Of a stretch of 64,000 nucleotides of DNA, positions 25,246 to 40,896 are shown one piece after another. Under the pieces are notes generated by a model, which was given only the letters and a program-made list of their open reading frames with translations, did no database searches and had not been told where the DNA came from. The translations under genes and the position numbers were made by a program. This DNA is from Aptenodytes patagonicus (lineage: Eukaryota > Chordata > Aves > Sphenisciformes > Spheniscidae), in NCBI RefSeq assembly GCF_965638725.1, contig NC_134949.1, positions 42,870,151 to 42,934,150 on the forward strand, given 5' to 3'. Each line of letters begins with the position of its first letter. The stretch's first letter is position 1.

Positions 25246-28200
25246 CTGCTTGTCGTCCCAGGGACAGGTGAGGTAAGGATAGAAAGAGAGAGAAAAAGAG
25301 CCATAGGTGCACAAGGCAGAAAAAAAAGGAAAAGAGAAAAAAAGCATAAGCAGCCCAGATGAAAACAAAAAAACCCCAAAAAAACCCTGAAGAAAACCCC
25401 CAGAATTAAGCCAGGCAATCTGCCATTCCTCTCTCACAGCTGACCTCTCGCCAGCCCGATGCCAATTGCTCGTGCAGGAGTTAGCTAAGTAGTAGGCTCA
25501 GAGTTTTCCTGGAGTTTGCCTCACTGCTCAGCTTTGCGTGATTCCCCTGCAGCAGCTGTGCCAGCAGCTACCTCCACGGCAAGGAAAATGGATCTGCATT
25601 TTTTCCTCTTGTCTGATGTAAGGTATTATAAGTCCTCGGTTTTTGTGACTGGTAAGTCTGCTGCCTGCGTGCAGGTGAGGCACGTGAAGCTTGCTCCCAC
25701 TTTTCAGGGAGATTTTTGGCTGCAGGCCACACACAGCTGATAGCTCATGACTCCTGCCTCTGTCTTACAGTCATCTCAGCTGAAAATGGATAGCGAGCTT
25801 CACTTATTTCACTTTATTTTCCTCATTATTTTCTGTTTATTCAACATGGGCAACATTGTTCATCCTATAACATTTCTTAAAGGCGAGGGAGAAGAAGCAT
25901 GACAGTGATTCATTCATGCAGAGCAAATTTTATTTGGAAGTCTTTATTTGTTGAGAAAAGGCTTAAATTAAAATCAAAAGGAAAAGAATCAAAATTAAGA
26001 AAAAAAAAATTCTCCGGAGACTTTCTCCTCCCTAAGAGTAAGACGAGTGACTGTCCATTCAACTTGCTACTTTGCTGTAATGACTCTGGCAGATTTGTGC
26101 TAGTATAAGGGAGCTATTAATTAACCCTGAAGATTTCTTTTTCTCTGGAAGAAACCAGTGCCTGGGCTTGTGCCAAAAGGGATGGGACACTTCTCTCTCT
26201 GGCACTCGGAAAGGGCCTGGATTCATCCCACCTACTACCAGGCATTGAACACACCTAGCTAGGACCTCCCTGTGTCAGGATAAGAGGGGATGCCTCAAGG
26301 AGCGATTCAGCTCCCAGGGGACAAAGCCACCCTTCAGAGGTGTCTCTCTCATCCCAGGGGCTGTTGGGGCATCCAAGGGCAACCCAGACCTTCACGGCAG
26401 AGCCTTCTTGAAATGCTTAAAGTGGCAGCATTTAGCAGGAGTCAAGGTGTTCCCAAAATAAGACCAAAAGCTCAGAGAAGGCTTGGTTGAAGGGGCAGGC
26501 TGGGGAGAATACAGTCCTTTTGAGGGATAACACAGCCCTTCTGAATAAGAGCTTTGTACAAGGCATAATTATCACTGCAGACCAGTCCGTCCAGAGGTGC
26601 AGAGGCTGGGAGGACAGGCACCATATTGGCTCAGCTCTCATGTTACTAGCTCTATAAGCAAACGTTGGCTATTCCTGCGAAACAACTTGCACTGCAAAAG
26701 GTTGCCTGCTAGCTCGATATTACAGCGATGACAAATTCTTGTCACAAAGCTGCTGCATGCTTTGTCCAGCATGTTTTTACCCCACGGACTTTGTGGATTA
26801 GGTGGATCAGGTGGGAAGAAGCCAGGCTGTGAGCACAGACATGGCGTTCCTCAGGCACACGGGCAGCGACTGCCGCTCAGGGCCTGGAGGAGCAGTGTTC
26901 CCCCCTGCACAGCCCACCCTGCCGAGCCAGGCTGCGTAGTTATGCTCGTAGAGCGTAATGGCAGCATCGCTCATCAGCAGATACCAGTTTTTCCTCAGCG
27001 TCGTAATCATTTCAAGATATGATCAAAGAGCTGGGCCCAGCAGCACTGCTTGGCTTCTTGCTCAGATTGCACGTTCCCCTTTCCCATATGGACTGGAGGG
27101 ACTTTGCTGTCATGTCACAAGCTCATCTGAACCGTACTCCTCCCGGACAGCACAAGGAGAAGGGACCACGTGTGACATTTTTGATCCTTCCTCTCTGGAA
27201 GGTGATAAAACACCCGAGTGCCAGGACTGCCTACCAGCGCAGCTGGACAACCACAGATGCTGCCTTCTCTGTATTCTCCTACCATTCACTGGTGTCTGCC
27301 CTCAGCAGCTAGTGCCCAGCCTTTGAGACCACAACACGTCCTGACAAGGGGCTTGCTCGGGCACAGCGAGGACCACCTGCTCTGACGCTGATGCCTGGGG
27401 AGAGCTGCGGATCACGGCCTCGTGGCGTCGAGCTGAGTAGTGAAGGAGAGATGAAATTCAGCGGTGCACGCGCAGTGCCGGCCCCACCACCGCCCACGCG
27501 TGGGCATAGGTCTCCATCCACGGCGCTGGCACTGGGCCAGCTGCGGGCACTCAGGACCGCGACCTCAAAGGCACCGGGAGTCACAGAATGCCAGCTCAGA
27601 GGTAAGTGACGGTCACAAGGGAAGCAATGCTAGGGGTGAGGAGGAGAGGAAATACCGTTCTGTGATTGCAACAAGCCTGGGCATCTGCATGCCTTAGGTA
27701 TCCTGCACTGTTCCAATCAGCTCTTTTAAATGTACATATGTATATATATATAGCAGGGATAGAAAATATAAAGAAAAAGGCGAGGGGGATGAACCTAGAG
27801 GCATAGAAAGGCTTTGTATGAGAAAGACTAGACTCTTCTGCTTGGAAATGAGAAATGAAGGAGAGGAAGGGGTATGAGGTCTATAAAATCCCTAGTGCCC
27901 CTAGAAGGGACGCACAGAAAGTGACCTGCCACTTGGGTTAACGTAAACCAGAGGAAGTGGGTCCTCACTCAACCCACCACTGCACTATAAACATGTTGCC
28001 TCAGGGGGCAAAACCCAAGGGTTTTGATCTTGGTTCAAAAACCAAGTAGACAGATTCACCCGGGATAAGGCAATTAAAATAATGTAAAAAGGACAAACCT
28101 TTCTTTAGACATGGCGAGAAAGTGGCTCTACAGACGTCTTTCATTAGAAGGTGAGGAGGAGAATAAGTGCCTGAAAATACCTGTTCAAGACAGTTAGGAG

Positions 28201-31200
28201 GAACAGACAAAAAGCCTAGATTAAATTAGTAATTATGATTAAAAAAAAGAGTTTAATTGCTACCAAAAATCCAGCTGCTATGTGCAGGGTTACAGAGCTG
28301 TACCAGAGAGACACAGAAGACACTGATATCCAGGATGAACAGGGACTCCAGCAGGAGAAGGGAATGACAAGGGGCATTGATCCTCAACTCAGGAAGCTAA
28401 GAGGCTTCAGTATGTGGCAAGCATATAGACAACTCGGTCTACCTGCAGCTCTTTCATCGGAAACCCCCTGGATCTAATCCTAGGCTACATCCCCTGATAC
28501 GAAGCTTTTCCTCAGCAACTCCACAATTATCCGAGCGCCCGACGTCCCTGCTGGATCTGTGTGTTGGCAGGTAACGAGGCAGAGGGCAGCACCCAAGAGC
28601 CACGCCAGCCAGCACTGCGGGCTTGTCTACGGCTAACCAGCTCTTAGGGGAGTCTCTTGTACAAGTGAGCGATCTCAGGACTCCCCTTCGGCCCTCCCTG
28701 GCTCCTTCCCTTGAAGATTTAGGTTTGTTTCTCATTTTCCAACAAAATGAACAGGCTGGACTGGCAGCCTCCCCTCTGTCTGCAGGGGTACTGCAGGACA
28801 CAGGCTGGTAACGGCTGGGGCTGCCGGGACTTCTCCGCTTGTTTGTGCCTCCCCGAACTGAGGTGGGACGCAAGAGACACAACTCCGTTAAGGAAAATGA
28901 CTAGAAGCTGTCCTCTTCTTGCCATTACTGTAGCCCTTCTGTCTCCAAAGGAGAAGAGGAGGCCAATGGCAGGTGGGGCTAAAGGCTGGAGGAACATCGT
29001 TTGCATGGTGTGGCAGAAGCTGACCTCCTGATTGCAAAGCTTTGGGTAGTGACGTGTAAGACCAGTGATGTTTTGCTTCAGGGGCTCTGAGAGGAGGCTA
29101 GGAGGGCTCAAGTGGCTGGCTGTGGGGTCAGGCAGGGATGGGACCCAGCGGTAGGCTGGGCAGGGAGAGACAGAAACGTCAAGAGATGGAGAACCGGGTG
29201 GGAAGGTGAGGCACAGCGAGGCTTCTGCCGTCAGCCATCACAAATACAGTTGGAATCTGCTTTCTTTTTATTACACCATTCACACGTACTGGAGGAGGCT
29301 CCTACTGCTTAACCCAGGGCTTAACCGGAGGAAAGGCTGGAGATTTCAGCAGCAAACCTATGCTCGTGCTTTTCTAATGCCAGGGGTTTCTGCGGCACAG
29401 TGACAAATCTAACGCCCATCACACCACCTGATTTCTCATCAGCCCACACACGGTGAAACACAGGGAAAACCACGGTCGGTGTTCGGCCGGAGCCAGCTGT
29501 ACCACCAGGGACCGGTGGCCGGGTTGCCAGCCTAACTCCTCCTTCAGAGCCAGCTCCTGAAGGCAGCCAAGCCCAGGCGAGGTTTTCATCTTACGCCGCT
29601 TTCTTCGCCATAGGGGCATACAGGGCACAGGATTATTAGCAGATTCCAGCGCAAGAAACATAAAGATTTTTTCCTAATAGGTTAAAAAAAAGTAATGCAA
29701 AAAGACAGCTTTTGGGTTTTCCAGAGATAAAGCTGCTGCACTGGATACACCAAGAACAAAACCACGCATGGGAAAAGGTGCCTTTTTCATTTGTATTAGC
29801 ATCACAGGAGCTAGCAGATTAAAATGCTACAATAAATAAGGCAAATATGTGGTTTGGATCTCTAACAGCCATTAGGAATGTACCTCTTTTTGCAGTGAAG
29901 AAAAGGCCAGAGAGAAGTATTTCCAGCAATAAGTTGCTTTATGTGCTTCAGCTGAGTAAAGAAAGGTCTAGTTTATACCCTGCTGTCTATTAACAGCTCA
30001 TTTCTAGGGCTCTGACTCACTCGGAGCACAGCAGCCGTGTACGCTGTTTACAGAACCACCGCAAAATTGTGTGCAGCGCTTAGGGATAATATCTGATGTT
30101 TTGCAGTGTAGCAGGCATCAAATGCCTGCTGTAGTTGATTTATACCTGAAGCAAAGCAGAGGTACACAACGGAACTCAAAGGCACTGTTGCAAATCTGCT
30201 CCAAGAAGGAGTTGGGTTATTTCTGTAAAGGAACAGAAACCAGCAAATACCTTCTCCTACTCACAGCTACTGGAGGTGCAGCTGGACCAACTTCACCTTT
30301 TCCAGAAGCATGACATTATAAAAAGGCTGGGTTGAAGTCATGTACGGAGGCAGGCTTAAATAGTGGGTTGTGCTCTAAGAAGCTGGTTGGGGAGAACAAA
30401 ACGAGGCGGTAATTAGGGAAAGGGCCAGTTCTGAGGATACAATATGCACTATTTTAAGACGGTGAGTAGGAGTGCCTTTGTTGGATAATTCACATTACCT
30501 CTGTTGGGAAGGACAGTAATTCCTGCTCAAGCTACCGCGTTACTTTATGGCAACACAGCAAAAAACAGGCTCGCAGTATGCGTCTCAAGAACTGGAGGTA
30601 TGCCAATCATTTAAAGGTTATTCGATCCAGTAGCTTACCCGATCATTTCAGGACATTTCAAGCTTGCTGCTCCTTTGCTGGCACTGCAGGAGTACTATAC
30701 AGATAGCAAGGCGTGAAGGCGGTTGCAGCACTTGAGTGCCACGTGACATGGTAGCATCTGCCTGGTGCCATGTCCCTCCAAGGGGGTTTGGAGCGCGCTC
30801 TGCCGTCCTCGCTCAGAGCCACCGCCGTCACCTCGACGGCCTGGAGCCCCTCCGGCAGCTGCTGCACAAGTCCACCTCCCTCCACCGATAACACGTGGGA
30901 CGCAGTCACCTTGCTTAGGAGCACTGCTCTGCTCTCCTTTCCACCCCTGCCCAGGGCGTCAAGCTTAAAATGCAAGAGCCTCCCTTCCTAAATGAGGCTT
31001 GAGGAACTGGGGACCCTGCAACCGAGCACTGAGATCTATTTTAAAAGAAAACCATGTGAAAATGATCAATTGCTAATAAATACCGTGGAATAGAGGGGCT
31101 GTTCATAGTGGCAGTGTGCTACCTCTCAAAATGAGCTGGCAGGGATTTAAAACACTGACAATCAAATACAAGCCATGGGTTTGGGGAGGACTTTCTAAAA

Positions 31201-34200
31201 GACTTCTTTGAGCAAATGGCAACCTTCTCACAGAACACAACTTCATTTTCAACTACAACTTTTAATACTTTGGGGCTCTTATTCATTATTTTTCAGCCTT
31301 TTAAAATTCAGTTTTTAGCTTATTTCTTAGCTGTTATTCAATATTTTCATCAGTGTTAACTAAACCCAGGGAGCATTTGCAGTTTTAGCCTGGATTAAGC
31401 CTTTATTCCTCATTGTTTTAAATGCATGAAAGTCAACCGAGTTGTTTTGTTTGATGTTCTCCATGCCGCGGTGAATTCTGTGCTGTTAGGACTGTAAATG
31501 GGCCATGTCGTTCATGAATTACTAATCCTTGTCACTCACGTTTTCTGGGGAACATGTACTATATTTTGTCTTTATACTTGGAAAAACAAAGCTGGAGAAC
31601 TTTGAGGCTATTTTTCTCATTAGGAGTCTTTAGAATATTCCCTAAGAAAATGGCAGGATAATTCAGTCACCAAGTATAAGTGCAATTCATTAACCGTGGT
31701 GGAAATTGGACCCTTGAATTGAAAGGCTAATTAAGATAATTAGATCTAAAGCCTGAAAGGAAACTATGCAGACATTTCTTAAAATCTCATTTATACTTAT
31801 GTAAATCTGGGCCAATTCCACTGTCATTTTCTGGATTTATACCCAAGTAATTGAAATCACTATTGAGCCCTTCTGAGCTCTCAATATCAGCAAAAGGCAC
31901 TGAAGTAAAACAATTAACAGATAGGCTGTGTTTTTCTCTGTAACTTCTAGGTGAACTTAATATCACAATGCTTTTCTTTCCAAAGGTACTTTGCCATTCT
32001 GATGGATTACTTATTTAAAAAAAATAAAAAGCTTAATGAATTTAGAGGGCCATCATCAATTTAAAGAGCTGCCAACTTTTACAGCATTAGCAAATGAAGA
32101 AAGTTGAAACGCTTCAGCTTCAACTACTGCCTCTTCCAGGAGAGCCATTATGTTTAATCCGTGGCTTTCCTATGGAAGGAACTTTCTCCTCTGCTGTTCC
32201 TTGCGTCCGCCAACTGCACTGAGACCACCGTTTAGTAAAAAACACTAAATAAATGCTGTACACAAACCAAGTAGAAAAGTGGACAAAGTCAGCGGGGGAC
32301 ACAACATAATTATACACAGATACGAATTTTAACAGTGCGCATTTCTGTGCAATTGCCTGCTATGCAATCATCAGGAAGACGAGCCTTTCTTGGCTTGTAT
32401 TTAGTAGGGAGTCTTAGGCAGATTTCTGACTGTGTGATGTGCTCTTCTCCCTCCCACCCCATCCCATGAGCAATATTAGCTGTAGACAGAGCTGTGCCAG
32501 TCTGTCTTACAGGGAGCTAATGTGAACTGAAAGGCAGCCTGCCTAGCAGCCGTGAAACACTGAACCCTGCAGTCTGCCTCTCTCTTACATCCAAAATCTA
32601 GATTACCGCATAATTGTCATGAGAAACGGGGAGAGCTCATGGCTCCCTCTGACCCAGCTGGTCTAAGACAAATCCAGGGGGCACATACCCTCACACCTAA
32701 AATCTAGAGGAGAGCAGGGATTAAAGAAACTGAAAATCCAAACCCTGTCCATCACCAAAAATACCATGTTATTCCACACTTTGGAGCTGGTTTTCCTCTC
32801 GACCTCAAAGAACTGAAGGAACCAGGAGCAAGAAGCAGCCTGGAGGAGACCAGATGCTTCAGTGAGAGCTGCTGGCGAACAGTTTACAAAAATAGATTAA
32901 CGATAAAGAAGGAAGGGGACGGGAAGAAAGGCGCCAGAAGATAACAGCAGGACTACTAGCTCAGCCCAAGGGGCTCTCCAAACCTTTACCTGTTGGTTGA
33001 CACCTCCCAAGTAAATGCCTGCAAAGCCTCTCGGGACTCCCGATTCCTCCATCATCACTTGGTGACATTTCAAGCAGACCAACAACATGGGGAGCGCGCA
33101 CAACCTTTACGCGGTATCACATGCTGTGATGCGATGCCTGGGATAGGAAGAAGGGCCTCCAGGGAAAGAGAAAAGAAAGAGGCTTCCCTTCATCTGGGTT
33201 AAAAAAGAGGTAGAGGGAAGCTAGGTGCATTTGGTATAAATGCGCCTGCACTGCTTTTGCATAAGGCACTGAAGAGCATCCAGGATACCTGAAGCAGACG
33301 TGGCACCTGAGGTCAACATCTGTTCTCGTTACTAATATGAAGCGTTGTTTCTTTTTTAAATATTTTCTTCTTTGGAAGGTTTTCTAGAGCTGCGCGCAGC
33401 AGTCGGAGAGAGACTGCCAACCTCGGCACGGGAGGCTGCCGCATCACGGGGAGCACGGGTAGCTCGCCTCTGGAAGACGGCCAGTCCTGGCTCCTGCAGC
33501 TTTGGCAGCTCAGTGGGAACCGGGAGTCATTGCCTTGCGGACAGCAGATATCCCTGGCTTGCTAAACAAGCACGGTGCTCTCAATGAAACCGGAGACAAC
33601 TGCAAATAGCCCCCCTCAGCCCAATCCCCGACTCCGATGCCCGTTTCACATCACTTACCGTCTGAATTCAAATTTGTGGAGTCAACGTGAGCATTTCATC
33701 AGCTCTACCAAGTTCAGGATCAGCCCTTCCCAGCTGTCCCTTGCCTCATAAACCTGAACCCTTCAAACCTCCATCCTGCGGGAGCCCACGCTCTGTGGAA
33801 TTCCTTGAATTTAGGAAATAAATTTACAAAACGTAAAACCTAAAAGAGGTCTCCTTTTCACCAAATACGCAGGGGAGTTTAGGCTCCAGGACTGTACACT
33901 CTGTGTCTTTTCCATTTGTACTCTGGAATTTGATTTTTATGTATTAGGACAAATCACTGCAAGTGACTTCTTTCAGCAGGCAGTAAGGCAAGGCAGCTTT
34001 CCAGCTACGCACCACCCAGGGCATGAGACCAGTCTGTCCCTCCTGGGCACGGCAAAGCCAAAAACCCCCTTCCCCTCCTTCCCAGTTCCATCAGTGCTCT
34101 GACATTTAATGTCACCCGCACGCTGGTGTGGTTGTGGTTCTCCAGTCAGTCTCCTTTGCAGCAGCAGTCGGATTTTAACCAAAATCCGTTGCTTGTTTCA

Positions 34201-37200
34201 TGAGCAACAATATGCATCGACCTTTTTTGTAATGGAAAATTGGGGTTTCAGTTGCTAATGGCACATGATTCAGTTTTCTCTGACTTTCCCATAGAACCTT
34301 CAGGATAATTAGTCAGCTTTTTAACACAGTCATACTTCTCTGTCCTTTTCCTTGCTGCTAGGATGCTCTGTCAAGGTACCTGTGGAAATTAAAGCTCAAA
34401 GTCAGAGCATCGTAACACTACAACTAATATATCCGAGTCTGTGAATAAACATCTAATACTATACACATTCAGAGTACAAGAATTGCTATAGAAATGGCAT
34501 CCTGTGAATTAGGTATTATACAGCTGTCTCCCAAGCAACCCAAATCATCCCTCATACCCAAAAGAAAAGAAAAAGGTCGCTTTTGGCCCAGTGGGACAAA
34601 ATCTGAGCAAAATTGCTTCTTTCTCCTGTGTACCTTAGGGCTGACGCATTGAAATTGAAAAACTGTGGATTAGGATCCCAGAAAAGTATCTTATTTTGAC
34701 CTAGAGGTTTGGGTTGGACCTGTTATTAGTGTAAACACAAAGTTTCTAGTCTTTTAAAAAAATGTGATCTCCAATACCTAAGGAGAAAGAAGTAAAATTC
34801 CATCGATAAATGAGAAATATGTAGGTGTTGGACTCATTATTTTAATGGCACTAATAAGTCTTCCAAAATGTAGACTATTTCATGAAGATTGTTAAAGTTT
34901 AGCAGTCAAAGGAGAATCGCAAGACATTTTTACCTGTGCTGGTAGTTAACAGAAGCACATCTTGGAATTACGTGACACGCATAACCCACTAAATGGTCTC
35001 TGTCTCTATATGTTTTATTCTAATATAATCATCCAGCGTTACATGGAGAGTCCGCTGCACACTTAAGGCTGTCTCATAGCAAACCAAATAACAATAACAC
35101 ACTAGATAACAATTCGGCATGTGTTGTTCCTTCAAAAATTAGGCCTGGACTTGGATTAAGGAACTAATAAATCAAAAGATATGGTTGCAGGGGAAGAAGA
35201 GACAGAGCTTCCCATGCAGTGATTTTCCATACACCTTTCCTCCATTGCTTTTAGGAGACAGAGCCAGTGCCAAGCTGTATGACAAGACTCCTAGTCGGTC
35301 GGCTATGGAGGAGGTCATATAATTGAACTGGACACCATTATACCATGCACACGCCGTGCTGGAGCTCTGGACAGTCATGCAGGGTGAGGAAACGCAGTCG
35401 CACAGCCACAAAGATGCTGTGTAGTGCCCTTGAGACCAGTTTCCCACCAATTAGCTCTCCAAAAGTAACGTTATTCTTTACTTGGCTGTAAGCGAACACT
35501 GGCATCTTTAGATGGCGGGCGTGAAGGTTTAGACAAAAAAGCAACGAGGCACTGAACCTGCTCCTTACAGCATTTCTGTGGGTGGTGATGGGCTCGAGTG
35601 AGGCTCACACTCCAGGCAAATTGCTGTGCTGTGCCACCAGCTGTCAGGTTGGACACCTGGACCACCTCAACCTTCGCGAGGGACTTTGGGCTGAACCCAA
35701 TGCTGCTAGGGTATGTTAGGCATGGGCTGAACAGCTCAGGGCCGCCCAGGGAGATGGCTGCAGAAACATCCCTTTGTCAATCCAGGTGACGAGGAGCAGA
35801 AGACCGTAATTAAATGGTCCATTCAGCTGAGATGGGAACCCACAGAGCACATCCAGGATCATAAACTTATGCTCCCAGACATGCTTTCTGACAAAATCCC
35901 GAGCACCTCATCCAGATGTGGAGGCCAAGGCCAAAACCTCCGAGTTTGCTGACTTTTCTAGCGCCTTGATCCAGCTCCGTGCCATCTGCGCAGGCCTCAG
36001 CACGCGCACATGAGCGTGGCGCTGCGTGCACAGGGACGGCCACGCTGCTCCCATGACCGTGCTAACGTCCCTGCCCAGAGCTGTGCCCTGCCACACAGAC
36101 CGAACCATGGCTGGCACGGCTGGCTGGGGTATTTCTGCACTGCACCGCACCGCGAGTGTGCAGCTGCCTGGTACTTTAGGTAAAAGGGAGAGTTAGTTGC
36201 CTATAACATAAGCAATACATTCTGCCTATATTTCTTTTTAAGGGCCTGAGGAAGCTCATACAGAGAAAGACGAAGCGTACCCCTCCTCCAGCCAGCTCCG
36301 GAGGTGTGGCAGCTCACCCTTGAAGGCTGGCTCAGCCGGGGGACCCGGCGCTCCTCTTCGCAACTTTTGGAAGTCACCGCTACCTGTCCTGGCTGGGCTA
36401 TGCCAGATATTCTGGTTACCACTTGTTCTGAGCTGCTTGGAGTTCAAATCATGTGCAATGGCTCAGGGAAACAGAGGAACAAACATACGGCTGCAACAAG
36501 GGAAAGGGACGGGCTCATTAAAACCATTGCTTTTTAAACATTTCGCCGTACTGCATGCAGAGATCCTTAATATGCGAGGGAGTTTTTCTTGTATTAGAAG
36601 GGAAAGGAACATAGGAAATGGTGTCTGCTTCCTCATTAACATCTCAGTTTTCCTACAGAAGTCATGGGTAAAAGAATAAAATATACAATACCTGCAGTCC
36701 TGGTAGAAACAGTTTTCCACACTTTATAAAAAGATAACTGAGAGACTGAGAGGATGTCCAACACATTGTATTTTTTTTTTTTAACACACAATGATTGTGT
36801 CTGCATCCATCTTTGGATTCCCAGAGATTTAAAGCACGGCCTGAAACCTTTATGAATATGAAGCCCACTACTATCTCATGATGAAAAATTAATCACACGG
36901 GCATTAAGTGTCTTACTCCAGGCTTTGCAGTAAATCAGTCCCAGCGATAAAACCCTGGGGTCTTAACCTCTGCCTCCTCCTCTAGCTGATGTCTTTACCC
37001 CATGATATTTAACAGCTATTCCTGCAGAAGACCAACTGTTGGTTAGGTTTTTTCACAAGAAATGTAAGTTGCTGTATTACTGTTGCACTGACTAATTAAA
37101 CCGATAGCAGCAAACTAATTATATGGTGATACTGTCCAACTATAAAGCCATCCTAGAAATTTCTGGTACACGAAAACCATTTTAGGAGAATCCAGTTATC

Positions 37201-40200
37201 ATCAACTCTAAGATATTAATCCTGTGCTGTTTGTTACTGTGAAAAGTTTGAAAAGTCCTCAGCACTTGCCTTCTTTAAATTGAATATTCATATCTGATAT
37301 TCTCTATTGAATCATTCAATGACTCTGATATTAAAATAGTTTTTGAACAGGGCGGTTAAAATAGATGTGAACAGATAAGTAGTAAGTCAAGAGAAATTCT
37401 GGCAGCTAAGATTTTAACAAAACGTGACAACTCTCAACCTTGAGGAAAAAATATGGATAAATAACGGCCAGTGTCACATGGCACATTGAAACAGTGCAAG
37501 GGAGGAAAATTAGTGAGGGAAAATACATGTCACATTATGGAAACTAAAGAAGGGTACACACACACACATTTCTTCCTACATATGTGGGTGTTTTTACGAG
37601 TGGAACAAATTTATTCCACGCTCAAAACTGGAGCATTTAGAAAACTCACGATGACAAGTGCAATAACATTAGGAGCTGTAGAGGCAGCATTTCAAGGCAG
37701 TAGCATTTATTCTACCTTCTGACGTGAACACCCACTCGTTCTGACAACAGGAATCCAGAGGGAATAATGATGAGAAATTTATTTCTCTGCATTTTGATAT
37801 AGATTCAGACTTTGTTATAAACCTGAGCAGTGCCAAAATGTAAAGGTAAAATTGTTAAAAAGCTGTACAATTTATGAGATACTAAACACAGTTTGCAGAT
37901 GCTGCTGGTTCGAGACCCAGTCCTAACCTCAGGCATACATTGTTATAAAACTCCAGAAGACAAAATTCACTAGTTTTCCCCAATGGTTCACGGTAATAGA
38001 TTTCCAAGATATTCAGAGACGTTTGCCACATTTTTATTATAATTTGATCTTTGCAGTTAAAATGTTACAGCCAAAGTCAGGCAGTTACCGAATCAATAAA
38101 AAGTTTTTAAAATCAGGTATTAATCATTTTTACAAAACCCTACAGACACCACAGAATCAATGGTTAAAACGCAAATATGTTAAATACAATAGCAAGAGAA
38201 CGATCTGTGATCTCGTTCATGCATTTTATTTCAACCATCTTTCTCTTTTCAGCGGGAAAAACAGTGAGAATTATTAATTAGAAAAAAAACCTGGTATCCA
38301 CCATCTTCCGCTCCAAAGTACCAGGTAATCAATTTTACTGGTCTGGTACCCTGTAAATTCAGTATCTTCTGTTTACAATCACTTGAATACGTTTGGATTA
38401 GAGGTTTGGGGTCTGAATATGCAGAAGTAGAAAACTGCTGTTTTCAGTGGGGATAGACCTTTTTCGTGGTCATGAGTGCTTGCTATTAAATAAACAAGAC
38501 GCTATCAGTAAGAGATTGGTATTTGAGATGCTGGAAATCTATGATTTTTAGAACAATTGTTTCTCTTGAAACTTCCAGTCTTACGAGAAGTCAGAACTAT
38601 ACAAGAAAATTCATTTTTCCCTACAATTCAATAAGGAGGCTCAAAGCACTGAACTCCTGTTATATTTCACTATGAAAAATAAGCTTAGAGGTCCTAGACA
38701 GTCTTTCTATGCTTTAACACAAGTAAATGTAGATTAATTCTCTAAGGCCTAGCAGATGGCAAATTTATCAGATGATGATTTATGACTTCAATAAGAGTTT
38801 GTACAATTATTTTCAAAGCGGTAAACCCAGCAGCTTCCCGTTACAATCCCGTGCTATCTGCTGCATGACCTGTAACATGAACTTGCGCAGTATTCCCCAG
38901 GCACAAGTAACCACACAAGCTCAAGACCAGAACCCCTCTCCACTGAGGCCGGGGAGCAAAACGCAGTATTATTGATGACTCCAGCCTGTATCTTGTAAGT
39001 ATCTAAGGTTCAAAGCACATTCCAGAGGCTCAGGCCAGCGAGGGCAAGATGTGCCATCTAAATAAACGTAAACCACACCCAGTAATTTCTGCACCCACCC
39101 CTAGACTCTTTGAGCTTCAGGAATAGAAATGTGAATTGTTATCTCAGGCTGTCACAAGTTTACAGCCCAGACCGCCTTGGGATATGTAGACAGGCTGTCT
39201 CCACGGCTCCTAATGCTTTCCGAGGTAGCTACTCTCTTACACCAGCACAGGAGAAAATCAGTTTCATGGATTTTTTTTTTCCATTTGGCAATCGTCTTTT
39301 GCCACTCTTCCAAGGGGAGAGCAGAACTTAACATCTTCCCTTCGCTACTGCATCTCCAGGGAGGGACGTGTGGAAGCTGGGGCTGCTTCTTCCCATTCGT
39401 GTATCTGAGACTCTACATTCTTCCTCGTACATAACAGTCCTTTTCTATGCTATATTCATCATTCAACCTTCATCTTTCCCCCTCTCTTCCTTTTGAACTG
39501 GGTCTTCTTCTCTCCTGTCTTCTCTTACTCTCGTCCCTCCTTCTCTCCACCCACACACCCATGGAGTTATTACTGTATTACACTGTCTCATGAGCTCTAC
39601 AGTCAAGCAGAGGGTAGAAACAATGACACAGTGAAACCAGGAGGAGAAAATTTCCTGCTTTCTGCTTGATTACAGACTGGCTCCTCTTCATAGATCCAAG
39701 CCATATATCTTCTGCAACACTTAAGATTATGGTCAAGGTGGCAAACTTCTGAAATAGAGGGGAGTCCTAGAACAAAATGGTACTGATAATACTTGCTAAC
39801 AACCACCAAGGCTTAAAAAGTGTCTCACTGAAAAATTCTGCAAGATGATTAAAATGTCTCAGATTACAGGGAACGTACTACAAATTCTGATTTCCGATAC
39901 TTGCTGTATTATAAGCACCGGTTGTCTGGAAATGCCACAAAACCCCTCCACTTACTTACCGCAGCTTACAAGGTTTACTGAGCTGGCCAAGTTCATCCAT
40001 AAACACTACAGTAAGCTGTACTGTATCGCATCTAAGCTTGGCGCAGTAGGACCCCTCTTATATGTGACTGAGCAGCTTCTGTATTTTTCAGTACGTCAGC
40101 GTCACCAGAGTGGGCCTGGTGAGGAGGCGGCCCAGCAGCACATTATTTCGGAGACCCAGGGCAGGAAGTAGAGGATTTGGGTTCAGATTTTTTTTGCTCC

Positions 40201-40896
40201 GATTCCTATCTCCTTCCAGCTCTCTTAGTAGAGAAGAAGTAGAGAACTGTGCTCCCAGCAGTAAAGCGAAGGGATTGCAAAGAATCTCAAATAAAAGATC
40301 AATCATACAAAATGAAGGCAAAACAAAGTATCTTTTCTAATTTGTTTTCTGGAAACAATTGAACTGCTTGGCCAACGCGTCCCAGGTAAGTCAGCAGGAA
40401 GCAGTCACTCCTTGTACAGTGTGGGGGGAGAGAGAGCATCCAGGATGAATTACAAGTGCTAAAACCTGACTTTCGTAACGGGAAGTACTGGGTACTTCTT
40501 TCTAAAAATTGTCTTTACAGTACCACAGTTCTAAACTTTTCTTTCTAGATGTGTAAGTTCTGAAGAAATACGCAACTTCATCAATCACAAAATTAAATAA
40601 GCTGCCCTTTTATTTTGTTCTATGAATTAAAAATGCGCTAGTCACACTGAAACAACAGATTACTTGAAGCTACATGTACTAGAAAAGCTGAAAAGTGAGG
40701 CAACAGATGACGGCTAGAGCGCAAGGGCAGAGCTACTACCCCCGGTACCGACAGGAATGGCAGAAGCAGCCCTGCAGCGGGGAACTGGTCCTCAGCACTG
40801 TACTCCTAAGACCAGCACAGTAAAAAAACCCTCACACCAATAAACATCTCCAATACAGTCAACATTGATAACAGATTAAATTTTTTGCAGCATTAT
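25246..40896. other. Intergenic, no gene seen
   Basis: About 15.6 kb, becoming AT-rich from about 31 kb. No transposon, RNA gene or exon chain recognised except the polypyrimidine tract. Such a long repeat-poor stretch may carry conserved non-coding elements, which a single sequence cannot show. Confidence 0.6.
39468..39560. repeat. Polypyrimidine-rich tract
   Basis: About 90 bases on the plus strand that are mostly C/T (CTTTCCCCCTCTCTTCC and similar) before a CCACCCACACACCC run. No gene signal. Confidence 0.6.
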